Source of the DNA: DASUPK01 sp963833375
GTDB lineage: Bacteria > Actinomycetota > Thermoleophilia > Solirubrobacterales > 70-9
NCBI GenBank assembly: GCA_963833375.1
Contig: CAWHXR010000007.1
Location: 385,575-449,574 of the forward strand
Direction: 5' to 3'
DNA: 64,000 nt
Below the pieces are notes generated by a model, which worked only from the letters and a program-made list of their open reading frames with translations, did no database searches and was not told the DNA's origin. Shown here piece by piece: positions 43,491 to 52,700 of this stretch (its first letter is position 1; each line of letters starts with the position of its first letter). Position numbers and translations under genes: made by a program.

Positions 43491-45017
43491 CTACTGGCAG
43501 TTGGCGCCGTTGCAGGTGCGAAGCTGGGCCAGCCGCGCGGCGAGCTCGGCGCGAATGGCCGTGTAGGCCGACGCTCCGGGGCCGAAGAGGAGGTTGTTGA
43601 GCTCGTAGGGATCGGTGTCGAGGTTGTAGAGCTCCTTGTCCCCGTTGTTCCAGGCGGTGTACTTCCACGGCCCGCGCCGGATCCCATACGCGCCGATGTC
43701 CGGGCTCTCGAAGAGGAGGTCGCGGTTGTTGGCGTCCCCTGGGGTCTTCGCGAGCGGAAGGAGCGGGATGCCGTCCATGATGCGGCCCGGCCGAGCGCCG
43801 GTCAGCGCCGTGATGGTCGGGGCCAGGTCGATGTTCGCCACGAGCTGATCGCGGGTCGCATTCACGGGGAAGCCGGGGCCCCGGATGATCAGGGGAACGC
43901 GCTCACCCTCCTCGTAGAGGAAGTTCTTGAACTCGATCCGGTGCGAGCCCATCTCGAGCCCGTTGTCCGAGGTGAAGATGAAGAACGTCTTCCGCTTGTC
44001 GCCGAACTTCCTGACCAGCCCGACGATTCGCTTGACCTCGTCGTCGACGGACAGCAGGCTCTCGAGCCGGCCGCGGTAACGCCGGTCGATGTCGGCGAGC
44101 ATGGTGTCGGAGAGGCGTGGAATGTCCCTGACCTGCTGCGGCTTGTCCGAGACATCCGCCTCGTCGAAGTTCGGCGTGCGGGGGGCGGTGATCTCCCCGA
44201 ACACGCCCAGGTACTGCGGGGCGGGCTCGGGGTCACGGGTGGACCAGGGGGGCAGCGCCCTCTCGCCGTGAGGGTTGTTGGGGTTGTAGTAGAGGAAGAA
44301 TGGCTTCGGGCTCGGCGCCCATGTCTTCAGCAGCCCGTTGACCTTGGCGTCGAGGACGTAGTCGATGTAGTTGCTCGGCTTCCGCCTGTAGTAGCGGAGC
44401 TTGCCGTTCTCGTTCAGGTTGAAGGCGTACCGCTTCTGCTCGGTCCCCCCGGTGAGCCCGTACCACTGGCTCCACCCAGGCGGAACCTCGCGCGGATAGA
44501 TCTCGCCGTAGCCGTTCAGGTACTTGCCGACCATCGCCGTTCGGTATTTCGCCCGGCGCAGCCAGACGGCGAGGGTGTTCGAACTGTCGAGATCGGTGAA
44601 GCGCTGGTCGGTGAGCACATGGTGGTTGTGTGCGTACTGCCCGGTGAGGAAGGTCGCCCGGGAGGGACAGCAGAGCGGGTAGGAGACGTAGCTGTTGCGG
44701 AATGTCGTCCCGCGGGCGCCGAGCAGGCTGAGCGTGTTGCGCATCACGGCGATGTCCGCGGCGTTCATGTCGTCGGTGTCGATGACGATCACGTTGGGGC
44801 GCTTCTGCAGGGCGTTCCGGCGCCGCAGCTGGGCCTGCTGTTCCCGCCTCCGCGCCTGGCATGCCTGATCGCACTTGGCGGCGGAGTGAGCGCGAGGCGC
44901 CGCACTCGCAGCCGGTGCGAGGGCCGCCGAGCCGAGCACCTCGGCGGCCGCCCAGGCGAGGATCGCCGCGCAAAGCACGACGACGAACCCCGCCCACTGT
45001 CGTCTGCCCGAGGTCAT
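43491..45017 (-). CDS. Exported sulfatase (arylsulfatase/N-sulfoglucosamine sulfohydrolase-like)
   Basis: 508 aa from the ATG at 45017; an N-terminal membrane/signal segment (FVVVLCAAILAWAAAEVLGS) is followed by a catalytic alkaline-phosphatase-type domain. Metal site IDTDDMN near residue 80, formylglycine motif CxPSR as CCPSR at 116-120, and the DNG of FTSDNGLEMGSH are present. Needs a formylglycine-generating enzyme, not seen in the window. About 37 aa between signal and domain are Cys/Arg/Gln rich. A paralogue lies at 55186. Confidence 0.9.
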   Translation of the reverse strand: MTSGRRQWAGFVVVLCAAILAWAAAEVLGSAALAPAASAAPRAHSAAKCDQACQARRREQQAQLRRRNALQKRPNVIVIDTDDMNAADIAVMRNTLSLLGARGTTFRNSYVSYPLCCPSRATFLTGQYAHNHHVLTDQRFTDLDSSNTLAVWLRRAKYRTAMVGKYLNGYGEIYPREVPPGWSQWYGLTGGTEQKRYAFNLNENGKLRYYRRKPSNYIDYVLDAKVNGLLKTWAPSPKPFFLYYNPNNPHGERALPPWSTRDPEPAPQYLGVFGEITAPRTPNFDEADVSDKPQQVRDIPRLSDTMLADIDRRYRGRLESLLSVDDEVKRIVGLVRKFGDKRKTFFIFTSDNGLEMGSHRIEFKNFLYEEGERVPLIIRGPGFPVNATRDQLVANIDLAPTITALTGARPGRIMDGIPLLPLAKTPGDANNRDLLFESPDIGAYGIRRGPWKYTAWNNGDKELYNLDTDPYELNNLLFGPGASAYTAIRAELAARLAQLRTCNGANCQ

Positions 45018-45087
45018 TGCGATCAGAAACCCGCGACACCTTAGGTGGTTGCGCACCGTATGCTCCGCGCCGCCAATCTTCAATAGA

Positions 45088-45115
45088 CGGGTCGCGCTGT
45101 CGCGCGCCCTCGCAT
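45088..45115 (-). repeat. GC-rich hairpin repeat, copy C
   Basis: Exact 28-bp match in inverted orientation to copy B. The hairpin occupies 45089-45109 with the same 8-bp stem, bulged A and GACA loop. It lies in the 115-bp divergent gap between the sulfatase and the 3-hydroxyacyl-CoA dehydrogenase gene, ending 17 bp before that gene's ATG, so it would be in the 5' leader. Confidence 0.72.
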
Positions 45116-45132
45116 GAAGGGAGCGAATAGAT

Positions 45133-46017
45133 ATGGCGATCAGCAAGGTCGGAGTCCTGGGCTGCGGGATCATGGGTCACGGGATCTCTCAGATCTGCGC
45201 CCAGGCGGGGTGGGACGTCGTGGTGCGCGAGATCGATCAGGCGCCGCTGGACAAGGGCATGGGAAAGATCGAGAAGCAGCTCGCCCGGGCGGTCGAGAAG
45301 GAGAAGATGGAGCAGTCGGAGGCCGACGCCGTCCGTGGCCGGATCACCCCGACCCTCGACTACGCGGACCTCGCCGACTCCGACCTCGTCATCGAGGCGA
45401 TCACCGAGGACCTCGAGATGAAGCTCGAGATGTGGAAGGAGGTCGATACGCTCGTCAAGGACGACGCCTTCCTGGCCACGAACACCTCATCTCTCTCCGT
45501 CGCCACGCAGGCGGACGCCACCAAGCGGCCCGAGCGGATGATCGGGCTTCACTTCTTCAACCCTCCGCAGGTGATGCCGCTGCTCGAGGTGGTCAAGGCT
45601 GAGAAGTCGAGCGACGAGGCCGTCGCCCTGGGCTTCGCTGTGGGAGAGAAGCTCGGCAAGACGACCGTCGCCGCCGGCGACAACCGCGGCTTCATCGTCA
45701 ACCGGCTGCTGGTCCCCTACATGCTGGACGCGATCCGCGCCCGCGAGCAGGGCGTCGGCTCGATCCAGGACATCGACACGGGCATGATGGCCGGCGCGAG
45801 CCACCCGATGGGGCCGCTGACCCTCGCCGACTTCGTCGGGCTCGACACCCTGGTGGCGATCTCGAAGGTGATGGTCGACGCCTACGGCGAGGAGCGCTTC
45901 GCTGCCCCCGACACCCTGCAAGAGATGGTGGATGCGGGGGACTTCGGGCGCAAGTCGGGCAAGGGGTTCTACGATTACTCCGGCGACAAGCCCGTCCCGG
46001 TGGATTCAGGGAGCTAG
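45133..46017 (+). CDS. hbd: 3-hydroxybutyryl-CoA dehydrogenase
   Basis: 294 aa, two-domain 3-hydroxyacyl-CoA dehydrogenase. NAD(P)-binding GVLGCGIMGHGISQICAQAG, ATNTSSLSV, catalytic His in GLHFFNPPQVMPLLEVV, and the C-terminal helical domain with NRGFIVNRLLVPYMLDA and GASHPMGPLTLADFVGLD. It interconverts acetoacetyl-CoA and 3-hydroxybutyryl-CoA, the step that leads to crotonyl-CoA for Ccr. GGGAG precedes the ATG; hairpin copy C lies just upstream. Confidence 0.94.
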   Translation: MAISKVGVLGCGIMGHGISQICAQAGWDVVVREIDQAPLDKGMGKIEKQLARAVEKEKMEQSEADAVRGRITPTLDYADLADSDLVIEAITEDLEMKLEMWKEVDTLVKDDAFLATNTSSLSVATQADATKRPERMIGLHFFNPPQVMPLLEVVKAEKSSDEAVALGFAVGEKLGKTTVAAGDNRGFIVNRLLVPYMLDAIRAREQGVGSIQDIDTGMMAGASHPMGPLTLADFVGLDTLVAISKVMVDAYGEERFAAPDTLQEMVDAGDFGRKSGKGFYDYSGDKPVPVDSGS

Positions 46018-46041
46018 TCGAGCTCAAGGAGGGCCCAGAGC

Positions 46042-46809
46042 ATGTCAGTCGACCAGACCAGCCTCGACCGCATCAGGAACGCAACCTTCCCGTCCGCGCG
46101 GCGTGGCTACGACAAGCACGAGGTCGAGAAGTTCCTCGCGCGTCTGGCCGATTGGCTGGAGACCGGCGCCGGCGACGAGTCCCGCTCGGACACCGTCAAG
46201 CGGGAGCTCGAGCGTGTTGGGCAGCGGACGGGGGCGATCCTCGCCCAGGCCGAGGAGAGCGCCCAGCAGATCCGTGCCGAGGCCGAAGAGGAGGCCCGCG
46301 GCACGGTCAACACCGCGAACATGGAGGCGGAGGAGACTCGGAACGAAGTGGACAATTACGCAAGGGAGACCCGCACGTCGGCCGACTCCTACGCCGCGCA
46401 GACTCGCCAGGCGGCGGCGGAGGTGCTTTCCTCCGCCGAGGCGCAGGCGGAAGCGAAGGCTCGCGAGGCCATCCAGGCCGCCGAGGCGCAGGCCCGCAGG
46501 ATCGTCGAGGAGGGGATGCAGCGGCGCGAGGACATCGAGGCCGTGATCGCCGACCTGGTCCGCCGCCGCGACGACGTGCTGGCCGACACCGAGGAGCTGA
46601 CCGCCAAGCTCAACACCGCCGTCTCCGAGCACCGGCCCGAGCCCGGCACGGATCCGTTCAACAGGCCGGAGGAGCTCGATCCGCTGGCCCGCGGGGATGT
46701 CGACGGCGAGGCCGAGTTCGAGGGCGAGGCCCCCGAGGGCGAGGCCCCCGAGGCCGAGACCGCGGTCCGCGAACCCGAGTCCGAGCAAGAAGCGGACCTG
46801 AGAACCTGA
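46042..46809 (+). CDS. DivIVA-domain coiled-coil protein
   Basis: 255 aa. The N-terminal DivIVA-type segment is seen in IRNATFPSARRGYDKHEVEKFL (split by a turn), followed by a long Ala/Glu-rich coiled coil (about 60-190) and an acidic tail of EGEAPEGEAPEAE repeats. Such proteins mark curved or polar membrane and organise cell-wall growth in actinobacteria. It sits 24 bp after hbd and 7 bp before the carboxylase subunit, so it shares their transcript although no functional link is obvious. Confidence 0.85.
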   Translation: MSVDQTSLDRIRNATFPSARRGYDKHEVEKFLARLADWLETGAGDESRSDTVKRELERVGQRTGAILAQAEESAQQIRAEAEEEARGTVNTANMEAEETRNEVDNYARETRTSADSYAAQTRQAAAEVLSSAEAQAEAKAREAIQAAEAQARRIVEEGMQRREDIEAVIADLVRRRDDVLADTEELTAKLNTAVSEHRPEPGTDPFNRPEELDPLARGDVDGEAEFEGEAPEGEAPEAETAVREPESEQEADLRT

Positions 46810-46816
46810 GGCTGCT

Positions 46817-48337
46817 GTGAGCGACGTCAGGGCGGCCCTCGACGCCGCGCTGGAAGGGGGCCCGGAGCGGCATCGGAAGAAGGTCGCCGAGCAGCAGAAG
46901 CTGCCGGTCCGAGAGCGGGTGTCCCGTCTGATCGATCCGGACTCCCTCGCCGAGGAGGGGCTGCTCGCCAACTGGGAGCAGGAGGGCCTGGGCGCCGACG
47001 GCGTCGTCACCGGGATGGGAACCGTGGGGGGCCGGCCGGTGGCCCTGATGGCGAATGACCCCGCGGTGAAGGCGGGGTCCTGGGGGCCGAAGACGGTGGA
47101 GAAGATTCTGCGCGTCCAGGAGCGAGCCCTCGCGCATCAGGTCCCGATCGTCTATCTGGTGGACTCCGCCGGCGCTCGAATCACCGATCAGGTTCGGATG
47201 TTCCCGGGCCGCCGAGGTGCGGGCCGCATCTTCCACAACCAGGTGCGGCTCTCCGGGCAGGTGCCACAGGTCTGCCTGCTGTTCGGGCCGAGCGCCGCCG
47301 GCGGCGCCTACATCCCCGCCTTCTGCGACGTGGTCATCATGCGCGACGGCAACGCCTCGATGTACCTCGGATCGCCGCGAATGGCCGAGATGGTGATCGG
47401 CGAGCAGGTCACGCTCGAGGAGATGGGGGGTGCGCGGATGCACACCTCGGTCTCCGGCTGCGGCCATTTCCTGGCGGGTTCCGACGAGGACGCGATCGAC
47501 CTCGCCCGGCGCTACCTCTCCTACATGCCGGCGAACTGGCGGGAGGAGCCGCCGGCCGCGCCGCCCGCCGGCCCAGAGGAGAGCCCGAGCGTCTCCGAGA
47601 TCGTCCCGGACAACGAGAAGGACCCCTTCGACGTGAAGGACCTGATCAGGGCCTTCGTCGACGCCGACTCTTTCTGCGAGGTGCACGACCGCTGGGCCAA
47701 GGAGGTGGTGGTCGGATACGCGCGGCTCGACGGCCGGGTGATCGGGATCGTGGCGAACCAGCCGAAGGTGAAGGGGGGAGTCCTCTTCGTCGACTCGGCC
47801 GACAAGGCGGCGCGATTCATCATGACCTGCAGCGCCTTCAACGTCCCGCTGCTCTTCCTGGCCGACGTGCCCGGGTTCATGATCGGCAAGGACGTCGAGC
47901 GCCAGGGCATCATCCGCCACGGCGCGAAGATGATCAGCGCGGTCTCGGAGGCGACCGTGCCGAAGCTCTCGGTCGTGGTGCGCAAGGCCTACGGCGCCGG
48001 CCTCTACGCGATGGCCGGGCCGGCCTTCGAGCCCGATGCCTGCCTGGCCTTCCCGCAGGCCCAGATCGCCGTGATGGGTCCCGAGGCGGCGATCAACGCC
48101 GTCTTCTTCAACCAGATCCAGGAGATCGAGGATCCGGCCGAGCGGGAGCGCTTCATCAGGGAGAAGCGCGAGGAGTACGCCGAGGACATCGACATCCTCC
48201 ACCTCGCCTCGGAGCTCGTTGTGGACGCCGTGATCGAGCCCGACCAGCTGCGGGCCGAGCTCGTCCGGCGCTACGCGCTGGCCGCCCTCAAGGACCGCAG
48301 CTTCGCTCGCAGGCGTAACGCCGTCACGCCGGCGTAG
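46817..48337 (+). CDS. Acyl-CoA carboxylase, carboxyltransferase (beta) subunit
   Basis: 506 aa, biotin-dependent carboxyltransferase of the PccB/MccB/AccD group. N-terminal crotonase-like half with YLVDSAGARITDQ and GPSAAGGAYIPAFCD (acyl-CoA site), C-terminal half with FLADVPGFMIGKDVE and RKAYGAGLYAMAGPAF (biotin site). It needs a biotin carboxylase/BCCP alpha subunit, absent from the window. Propionyl-CoA or methylcrotonyl-CoA are plausible substrates; the nearby HMG-CoA lyase favours leucine breakdown, the ethylmalonyl-CoA genes favour propionyl-CoA. GTG start. Confidence 0.92.
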   Translation: MSDVRAALDAALEGGPERHRKKVAEQQKLPVRERVSRLIDPDSLAEEGLLANWEQEGLGADGVVTGMGTVGGRPVALMANDPAVKAGSWGPKTVEKILRVQERALAHQVPIVYLVDSAGARITDQVRMFPGRRGAGRIFHNQVRLSGQVPQVCLLFGPSAAGGAYIPAFCDVVIMRDGNASMYLGSPRMAEMVIGEQVTLEEMGGARMHTSVSGCGHFLAGSDEDAIDLARRYLSYMPANWREEPPAAPPAGPEESPSVSEIVPDNEKDPFDVKDLIRAFVDADSFCEVHDRWAKEVVVGYARLDGRVIGIVANQPKVKGGVLFVDSADKAARFIMTCSAFNVPLLFLADVPGFMIGKDVERQGIIRHGAKMISAVSEATVPKLSVVVRKAYGAGLYAMAGPAFEPDACLAFPQAQIAVMGPEAAINAVFFNQIQEIEDPAERERFIREKREEYAEDIDILHLASELVVDAVIEPDQLRAELVRRYALAALKDRSFARRRNAVTPA

Positions 48338-48360
48338 GTGCGACTGCTATCCGTCTACGG

Positions 48361-48539
48361 GGCCTGCTCCGAACTCGGGTGGAGACCCTGGCGAGGAACC
48401 TGACCAGCCAGGCGCACACCGACCCGGTCACGGCGATCGCCAATCGCCGCTCGTTCGAGTCGCGTTTCGATTCGGGATCCTGGTAGCCGACGAGGCGGGC
48501 CGCTCCCTGTCGCTGGTGATCTCGGACCGTCGCGTATGA
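48361..48539 (+). pseudogene. Decayed GGDEF-domain fragment
   Basis: One frame reads VETLARNLTSQAHTDPVTAIANRRSFESRF and stops at 48483-48485; a second frame continues with DEAGRSLSLVISD before another stop. This is the entry of a diguanylate cyclase domain (usually TDPLTGLxNRRxFxxxL ... PLSLxxxDLDxFK) with a frameshift and loss of the GGDEF core. It lies after the carboxylase gene, in a 256-bp region otherwise without genes. Confidence 0.55.
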
Positions 48540-48593
48540 CCCGCACGCTGACGCAGAGGGGGACGGCCGGACCGAGACGCCCCGCGTGCCGGA

Positions 48594-50606
48594 TCAGGCC
48601 GGCCGCTGGCTCAGCGTGGCGGCGAGCTTGGTGAAGTAGTCGAGCGAGGCGGGGTTCGCGAGCGAGTCGCGGCTGGCGGCACGCTCGGGTGGATCGCCCA
48701 TCAGGATCCGCTTCACCGGGACCTCGAGGACCTTGCCGCTCAGGGTCCGCGGTACCTCGGCGATCTGGAAGATGTCGTTCGGGACGTGGCGCGGGGAGCA
48801 CTGCTCGCGAATCCGGCTCTTGATCTCGCCGGCCAGCTCGTCGTTCAGCTCCGCTCCCTCGCGCAGCACCACGAAGAGCGGCATCCATCCCTCCGTCCCC
48901 GGTTTCGGGACATCGACCACCAGCGAGTCGAGGACCTCCGGCAGGTCCGCGACCGCCCGGTAGATCTCGCTGGTCCCCATCCGGATGCCGCCGCGGTTGA
49001 TGGTCGAATCCGAGCGGCCGTAGATGATCGCCGTGCCCCGCGAGGTGATCTCGATCCAATCCCCGTGGCGCCAGATGCCGGGATACATCTCGAAGTAGCT
49101 GGCGCGGTAGCGCGAGCCGTCCTCGTCCCCCCAGAAGAAGACCGGCATCGACGGCATCGGCTCGGCGATCACGAGCTCACCGACCTCGTCGATCACCGAG
49201 TTGCCGTCCTCGTCGAAGGCCTCGACCTTCGCGCCGAGCGCGCGGCCCTGAAGCTCGCCCTTGTAGACCGGCAGTATCGGTACGCCTCCGACGAAGGCGG
49301 TGCAGACGTCCGTGCCGCCACTCGTCGAGAACAGCCAGGTGTCCTGGCCGACGTGCTCGTAGACCCAGTCGAAGCCCTCCGGGGACAGGGGGGACCCGGT
49401 GGAGCCGACCGAGCGCAGGCGGGAGAGGTCGCGCCCCTTGCCCGGCTCCACTCGGTCCTTCATGCAGGCCGCGATGTAGGCCGCGCTGGTCCCGAAGCAG
49501 GTCATGCCCGTCCGCTCCGCCAGGTCCCAGAGCACACCCATGTCGGGGTAGCCGGGGTTCCCGTCGAAGAGGACGATCGAGGCCGGGGTGAGCAGTCCGC
49601 CGACGAGGAAGTTCCACATCATCCAGCCGGTGGTGGTGAACCAGAAGAGGCGGTCGCCTGTCTGCGCGTCGAGGTGGAGGTGGCCCTTCTTGAGCTGCTC
49701 GAGCAGGATCCCCCCGTGCCCCTGGACGATCGCCTTGGGCAGCCCGGTCGTACCGGAGGAGTAGAGGACCCAGAGCGGGTGGTCGAAGGGCACACGATCG
49801 AAGCTGAGCTCCGCGCCCGAGCCGAGGTCAAGCAGCTGGCCCCATGTCATCGACGTCGCCACCTTCGGGTGCTCCTCGAGCCGGGAGAGGTCCGGCGAGG
49901 CGCTCAGGTAGGGGGCCACGACGATGCGGTCGAGGCTCGGGATCTGGGCGGCGACCTCCGCGACGACGTCGAGGCGGTCGAAGTCCTTGCCCCCGTAGCG
50001 GTAGCCGTCCACGCAGAACATCACCTTGGGCTCGATCTGCGCGAAGCGGTCGACGATGCTGCCCGGGCCGAAGTCGGGGGAGCAGCTCGACCAGATCGCC
50101 CCCAGGCTGGCGGTGGCCAGGAAGGCGATCAGGGCCTCGGGGCCGTTGGGCAGGTACGCGACGACGCGGTCGCCCTCGCTCACCCCGAGGGCCTGCAGGC
50201 CCTCGCGCACGGCGCCGACCCGTTCCCGCAGCTCGCCCCAGCGCAGCTCGCTGAGCTCGCGCAGCTCGGACGCATAGAGAACGGCGACCTCGTCGTCGGC
50301 TTTGCCGCGGAAGATGTGCTCGGCGTAGTTGAGCCGGGCGCCCTCGAACCAGCGGGCGCCGGGCATCACGCGCTCGGGCAGGACCTGCTCGTAGGAGGGC
50401 TCCGAGATGACCTCGAAGTACTCCCAGAGGGTTCCCCAGAACTCCTCGACCTCGGTGACCGACCAGCGCCAGAGGGCGTGGTAGTCCTCGAAGTGGAGGT
50501 CACGGTTCTCGGCCAGCCAGCGGATATAGCGGGTGAGCTGGGATCGCTCGACGATCTCGGGCGTGGGCGCCCAGAGGACCTCCGCCTCGATCGTGCTCTC
50601 CTCCAC
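48594..50606 (-). CDS. aacS: Acetoacetyl-CoA synthetase
   Basis: 670 aa ANL-superfamily ligase activating acetoacetate with ATP and CoA. N-terminal DYHALWRWSVTEVEEFWGTLWEYF and FEGARLNYAEHIF are typical of AacS; the AMP-binding loop is LYSSGTTGLPKAIVQGHGG (19 residues), later STGSPLSPEGFDW, GGTDVCTAF and the hinge region GRSDSTINRGGIRMGTSEIY. The catalytic Lys is in RTLSGKVLEVPVK. Length matches the family (about 650-670). It could salvage acetoacetate released by HMG-CoA lyase and feed hbd. Confidence 0.94.
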   Translation of the reverse strand: MEESTIEAEVLWAPTPEIVERSQLTRYIRWLAENRDLHFEDYHALWRWSVTEVEEFWGTLWEYFEVISEPSYEQVLPERVMPGARWFEGARLNYAEHIFRGKADDEVAVLYASELRELSELRWGELRERVGAVREGLQALGVSEGDRVVAYLPNGPEALIAFLATASLGAIWSSCSPDFGPGSIVDRFAQIEPKVMFCVDGYRYGGKDFDRLDVVAEVAAQIPSLDRIVVAPYLSASPDLSRLEEHPKVATSMTWGQLLDLGSGAELSFDRVPFDHPLWVLYSSGTTGLPKAIVQGHGGILLEQLKKGHLHLDAQTGDRLFWFTTTGWMMWNFLVGGLLTPASIVLFDGNPGYPDMGVLWDLAERTGMTCFGTSAAYIAACMKDRVEPGKGRDLSRLRSVGSTGSPLSPEGFDWVYEHVGQDTWLFSTSGGTDVCTAFVGGVPILPVYKGELQGRALGAKVEAFDEDGNSVIDEVGELVIAEPMPSMPVFFWGDEDGSRYRASYFEMYPGIWRHGDWIEITSRGTAIIYGRSDSTINRGGIRMGTSEIYRAVADLPEVLDSLVVDVPKPGTEGWMPLFVVLREGAELNDELAGEIKSRIREQCSPRHVPNDIFQIAEVPRTLSGKVLEVPVKRILMGDPPERAASRDSLANPASLDYFTKLAATLSQRPA

Positions 50607-50616
50607 GGCCCGATCT

Positions 50617-51858
50617 TTACACGCGCTCGGCGGTTGCGGCCGGCGACTCGGCCGTGGGGGCGACGCGGCCGGCGTCTCGGTCGATCAGGCGAGCGAGGGA
50701 GACGATGAAGCCGGTGGCCCTGGTGAGCGCCTCGGCGTCCACGCGATCCGGCGTGTCGTCGTGGGTGTGGTACCAGGGGGCGAGGTTGCCGTCCGGCTCG
50801 GTGGTCCGGAGGGTGATGGCGCGCATCCGCCGCACGCGGGCCGGGAACGCGTCGTCGACGAGGGCGTGGCGGATCGGGCGGGCGCCACCCTCGACCGCCC
50901 CTGAGGCGGCGAGCGCCTCGCAGAGCTCGATCAGCTGCGGGTCGTGAGGGAGGCTGATCACCGCCCCCTGGCTGATCTCGTAGGCCACCTGGCCGTAGGA
51001 GACCGAGTCGACGTTGACGAAGGCCGTGGTGGCGCGGTCGAACTCCTTGCGGTGGGCCCGCACGAAGGCCCGGCTGCCCTCGCAGAACGACTGCTCGGCC
51101 CCGGCCATGACCACCCAGACGTCGAGGTTCTGCGGCGGGTTCGCGACGAGCTCCTCCGTCGCCGAGAGGACCGCGGCCACGCCGGAGGCGTTGTCGTACG
51201 CGCCGGGAACGATCTCCGAGAGGGCGATGTCAACGAGCAGGAATCCCGCCACGATCAGGACGATGGTGGGGACTGCCTGGATCGCGGAGAGCCAGCTCGC
51301 GTCGAGGCCGGCCATGCGCGCGCCGAGGATCGGCAGCAGGGGGGCGAGGCCGAGCCAGAAGAAGAGGCGGAACGGGCCGAGCCCGAGGCGGACGCGTTCG
51401 GGGAGCCGGCGGATCCGGGTGGCGGCCTTGGAGAAGATGTAGCCGGTCCGGGCCGCGTCGTAATGCGCGATCAGGACGAGGCGGGCGGGTGCGTCCGGGC
51501 GGCCGCCGGGCGAGACGACGTTCTGGGAGACGCGGCGGAAGAGGAGCGAGCGAACGAGATAGAGGCGGGTGTTGAGGTCGAGGTAGGTGGAGACGGCGGC
51601 CAAGAAGACCAGGGTGAACCCGACAGCGGGTTGCACGGTCGCGATCACGCTGCCCACCACCCCCATCGCGGCGTGGATCAGGTGGACCACCGCGTACTCG
51701 GGATGCGAGAAGAAGGGCTCGATCCTGGCCTGGCGGCCGATGCCGCGAAGCCGGTCGGCGAGCAGGTTGGCGGCGCGCCGCTCGGCGTCGGTTCCCGGCC
51801 CTCGCCCCCTGAGGGAGCAGAGCTCGCGAATCAGCTCCATGCGGCCAGCGGAGTCCAC
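50617..51858 (-). CDS. M28-family metallopeptidase with internal membrane helices
   Basis: 413 aa. Zinc-peptidase residues appear as IAHYDAART, GAYDNASGVAAVL (the bridging Asp), the catalytic Glu region GAEQSFCEGSRAF and a late His in PWYHTHDDTPD. Four hydrophobic helices are inserted: two before the first motif (about 55-100) and two between motifs (about 165-215), so the catalytic domain is split by membrane segments. The GTG at 51858 or the ATG at 51840 could be the start; neither has a strong ribosome site. Ends 10 bp before aacS reading upstream. Confidence 0.85.
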   Translation of the reverse strand: MDSAGRMELIRELCSLRGRGPGTDAERRAANLLADRLRGIGRQARIEPFFSHPEYAVVHLIHAAMGVVGSVIATVQPAVGFTLVFLAAVSTYLDLNTRLYLVRSLLFRRVSQNVVSPGGRPDAPARLVLIAHYDAARTGYIFSKAATRIRRLPERVRLGLGPFRLFFWLGLAPLLPILGARMAGLDASWLSAIQAVPTIVLIVAGFLLVDIALSEIVPGAYDNASGVAAVLSATEELVANPPQNLDVWVVMAGAEQSFCEGSRAFVRAHRKEFDRATTAFVNVDSVSYGQVAYEISQGAVISLPHDPQLIELCEALAASGAVEGGARPIRHALVDDAFPARVRRMRAITLRTTEPDGNLAPWYHTHDDTPDRVDAEALTRATGFIVSLARLIDRDAGRVAPTAESPAATAERV

Positions 51859-51920
51859 CGGCGGCGGATTATCGCGCCCGTCCCGGCTGCGGGGCCGGGT
51901 TATCGTTGATGGCCGCGGCG

Positions 51921-52003
51921 GCCGGAGTGGCGGAATGGCAGACGCGCGGCACTCAAAATGCCGTGTCCTTCGGGACGTGTGGGTTCGACTCCCACCTCCG
52001 GCA
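51921..52003 (+). tRNA. tRNA-Leu(CAA)
   Basis: 83-nt class II tRNA. Acceptor GCCGGAG/CTCCGGC with A73, anticodon stem CGGCA/TGCCG around loop CTCAAAA (anticodon CAA), a long variable arm, and T-arm GTGGG-TTCGACT-CCCAC. CCA is not encoded. Confidence 0.95.
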
Positions 52004-52022
52004 CCTCCTCTACGCTCGGCCG

Positions 52023-52700
52023 ATGTGCGGGCGGTACACGCTCACGGATCCCGATCCGCGGCTGCTGCGGTTCAGGTTCGGCCTCACCGAGTCCGTAGAG
52101 ATCCGGCAGGAGCCGCGGTACAACGTGGCGCCCACGGATCCGGTGCTCGCGATCCGGCTCGACGGTGAGGGGCGGCGCGAGCCGGGTGTGCTGCGCTGGG
52201 GCTTGATCCCGCACTTCGCCGATCCAGACTCGTTCGACCGCCTGCTGATCAACGCCCGCGCCGAGACGCTCGCGGGGGCGCCGGCCTTCCGCGACGCCTT
52301 CCAGACCCATCGCTGCCTGGTCGTCGCGGACGGGTTCTACGAATGGCGGGAGGAGGAGACGGGCAAGAAGCCGGTCTGGATCACGCGGCCCTCACGCGAG
52401 CCGTTCGCCTTCGCCGGCCTCTGGGCGAAGTGCCGTCGCGCCGACGGGTCATCGCTCCATTCCTGCGCGATCGTCACCTGTGAGCCCGGGGAGGTGGTCG
52501 CTCCGGTCCACGACCGGATGCCTGTCATCCTCGAGCGCGAGGCGGAATCGGAGTGGCTGGACCCGGCTTCGGGTGAGGAGCGGCTTCAGGCGCTGCTGGT
52601 CCCCACCGACGACCTCACGGTCACGGAGGTCTCGGACGCGGTCAACGACGTCCGCCAGGACGGCCCCGCGCTGATCGAGCCGCCGCTCAGGCTTTTCTAG
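52023..52700 (+). CDS. SOS response-associated peptidase (SRAP, YedK/HMCES family)
   Basis: 225 aa from the ATG at 52023, so the protein begins MCGRYTL with the catalytic Cys2 that crosslinks to abasic sites in single-stranded DNA. Other family residues: NVAPTDPVLA, WGLIPHFADP, INARAET, the Glu in DGFYEW and the His in VHDRMPVIL. It protects abasic sites by forming a DNA-protein crosslink. It follows tRNA-Leu by 20 bp; the in-frame extension upstream runs through the tRNA and is rejected. Confidence 0.95.
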   Translation: MCGRYTLTDPDPRLLRFRFGLTESVEIRQEPRYNVAPTDPVLAIRLDGEGRREPGVLRWGLIPHFADPDSFDRLLINARAETLAGAPAFRDAFQTHRCLVVADGFYEWREEETGKKPVWITRPSREPFAFAGLWAKCRRADGSSLHSCAIVTCEPGEVVAPVHDRMPVILEREAESEWLDPASGEERLQALLVPTDDLTVTEVSDAVNDVRQDGPALIEPPLRLF

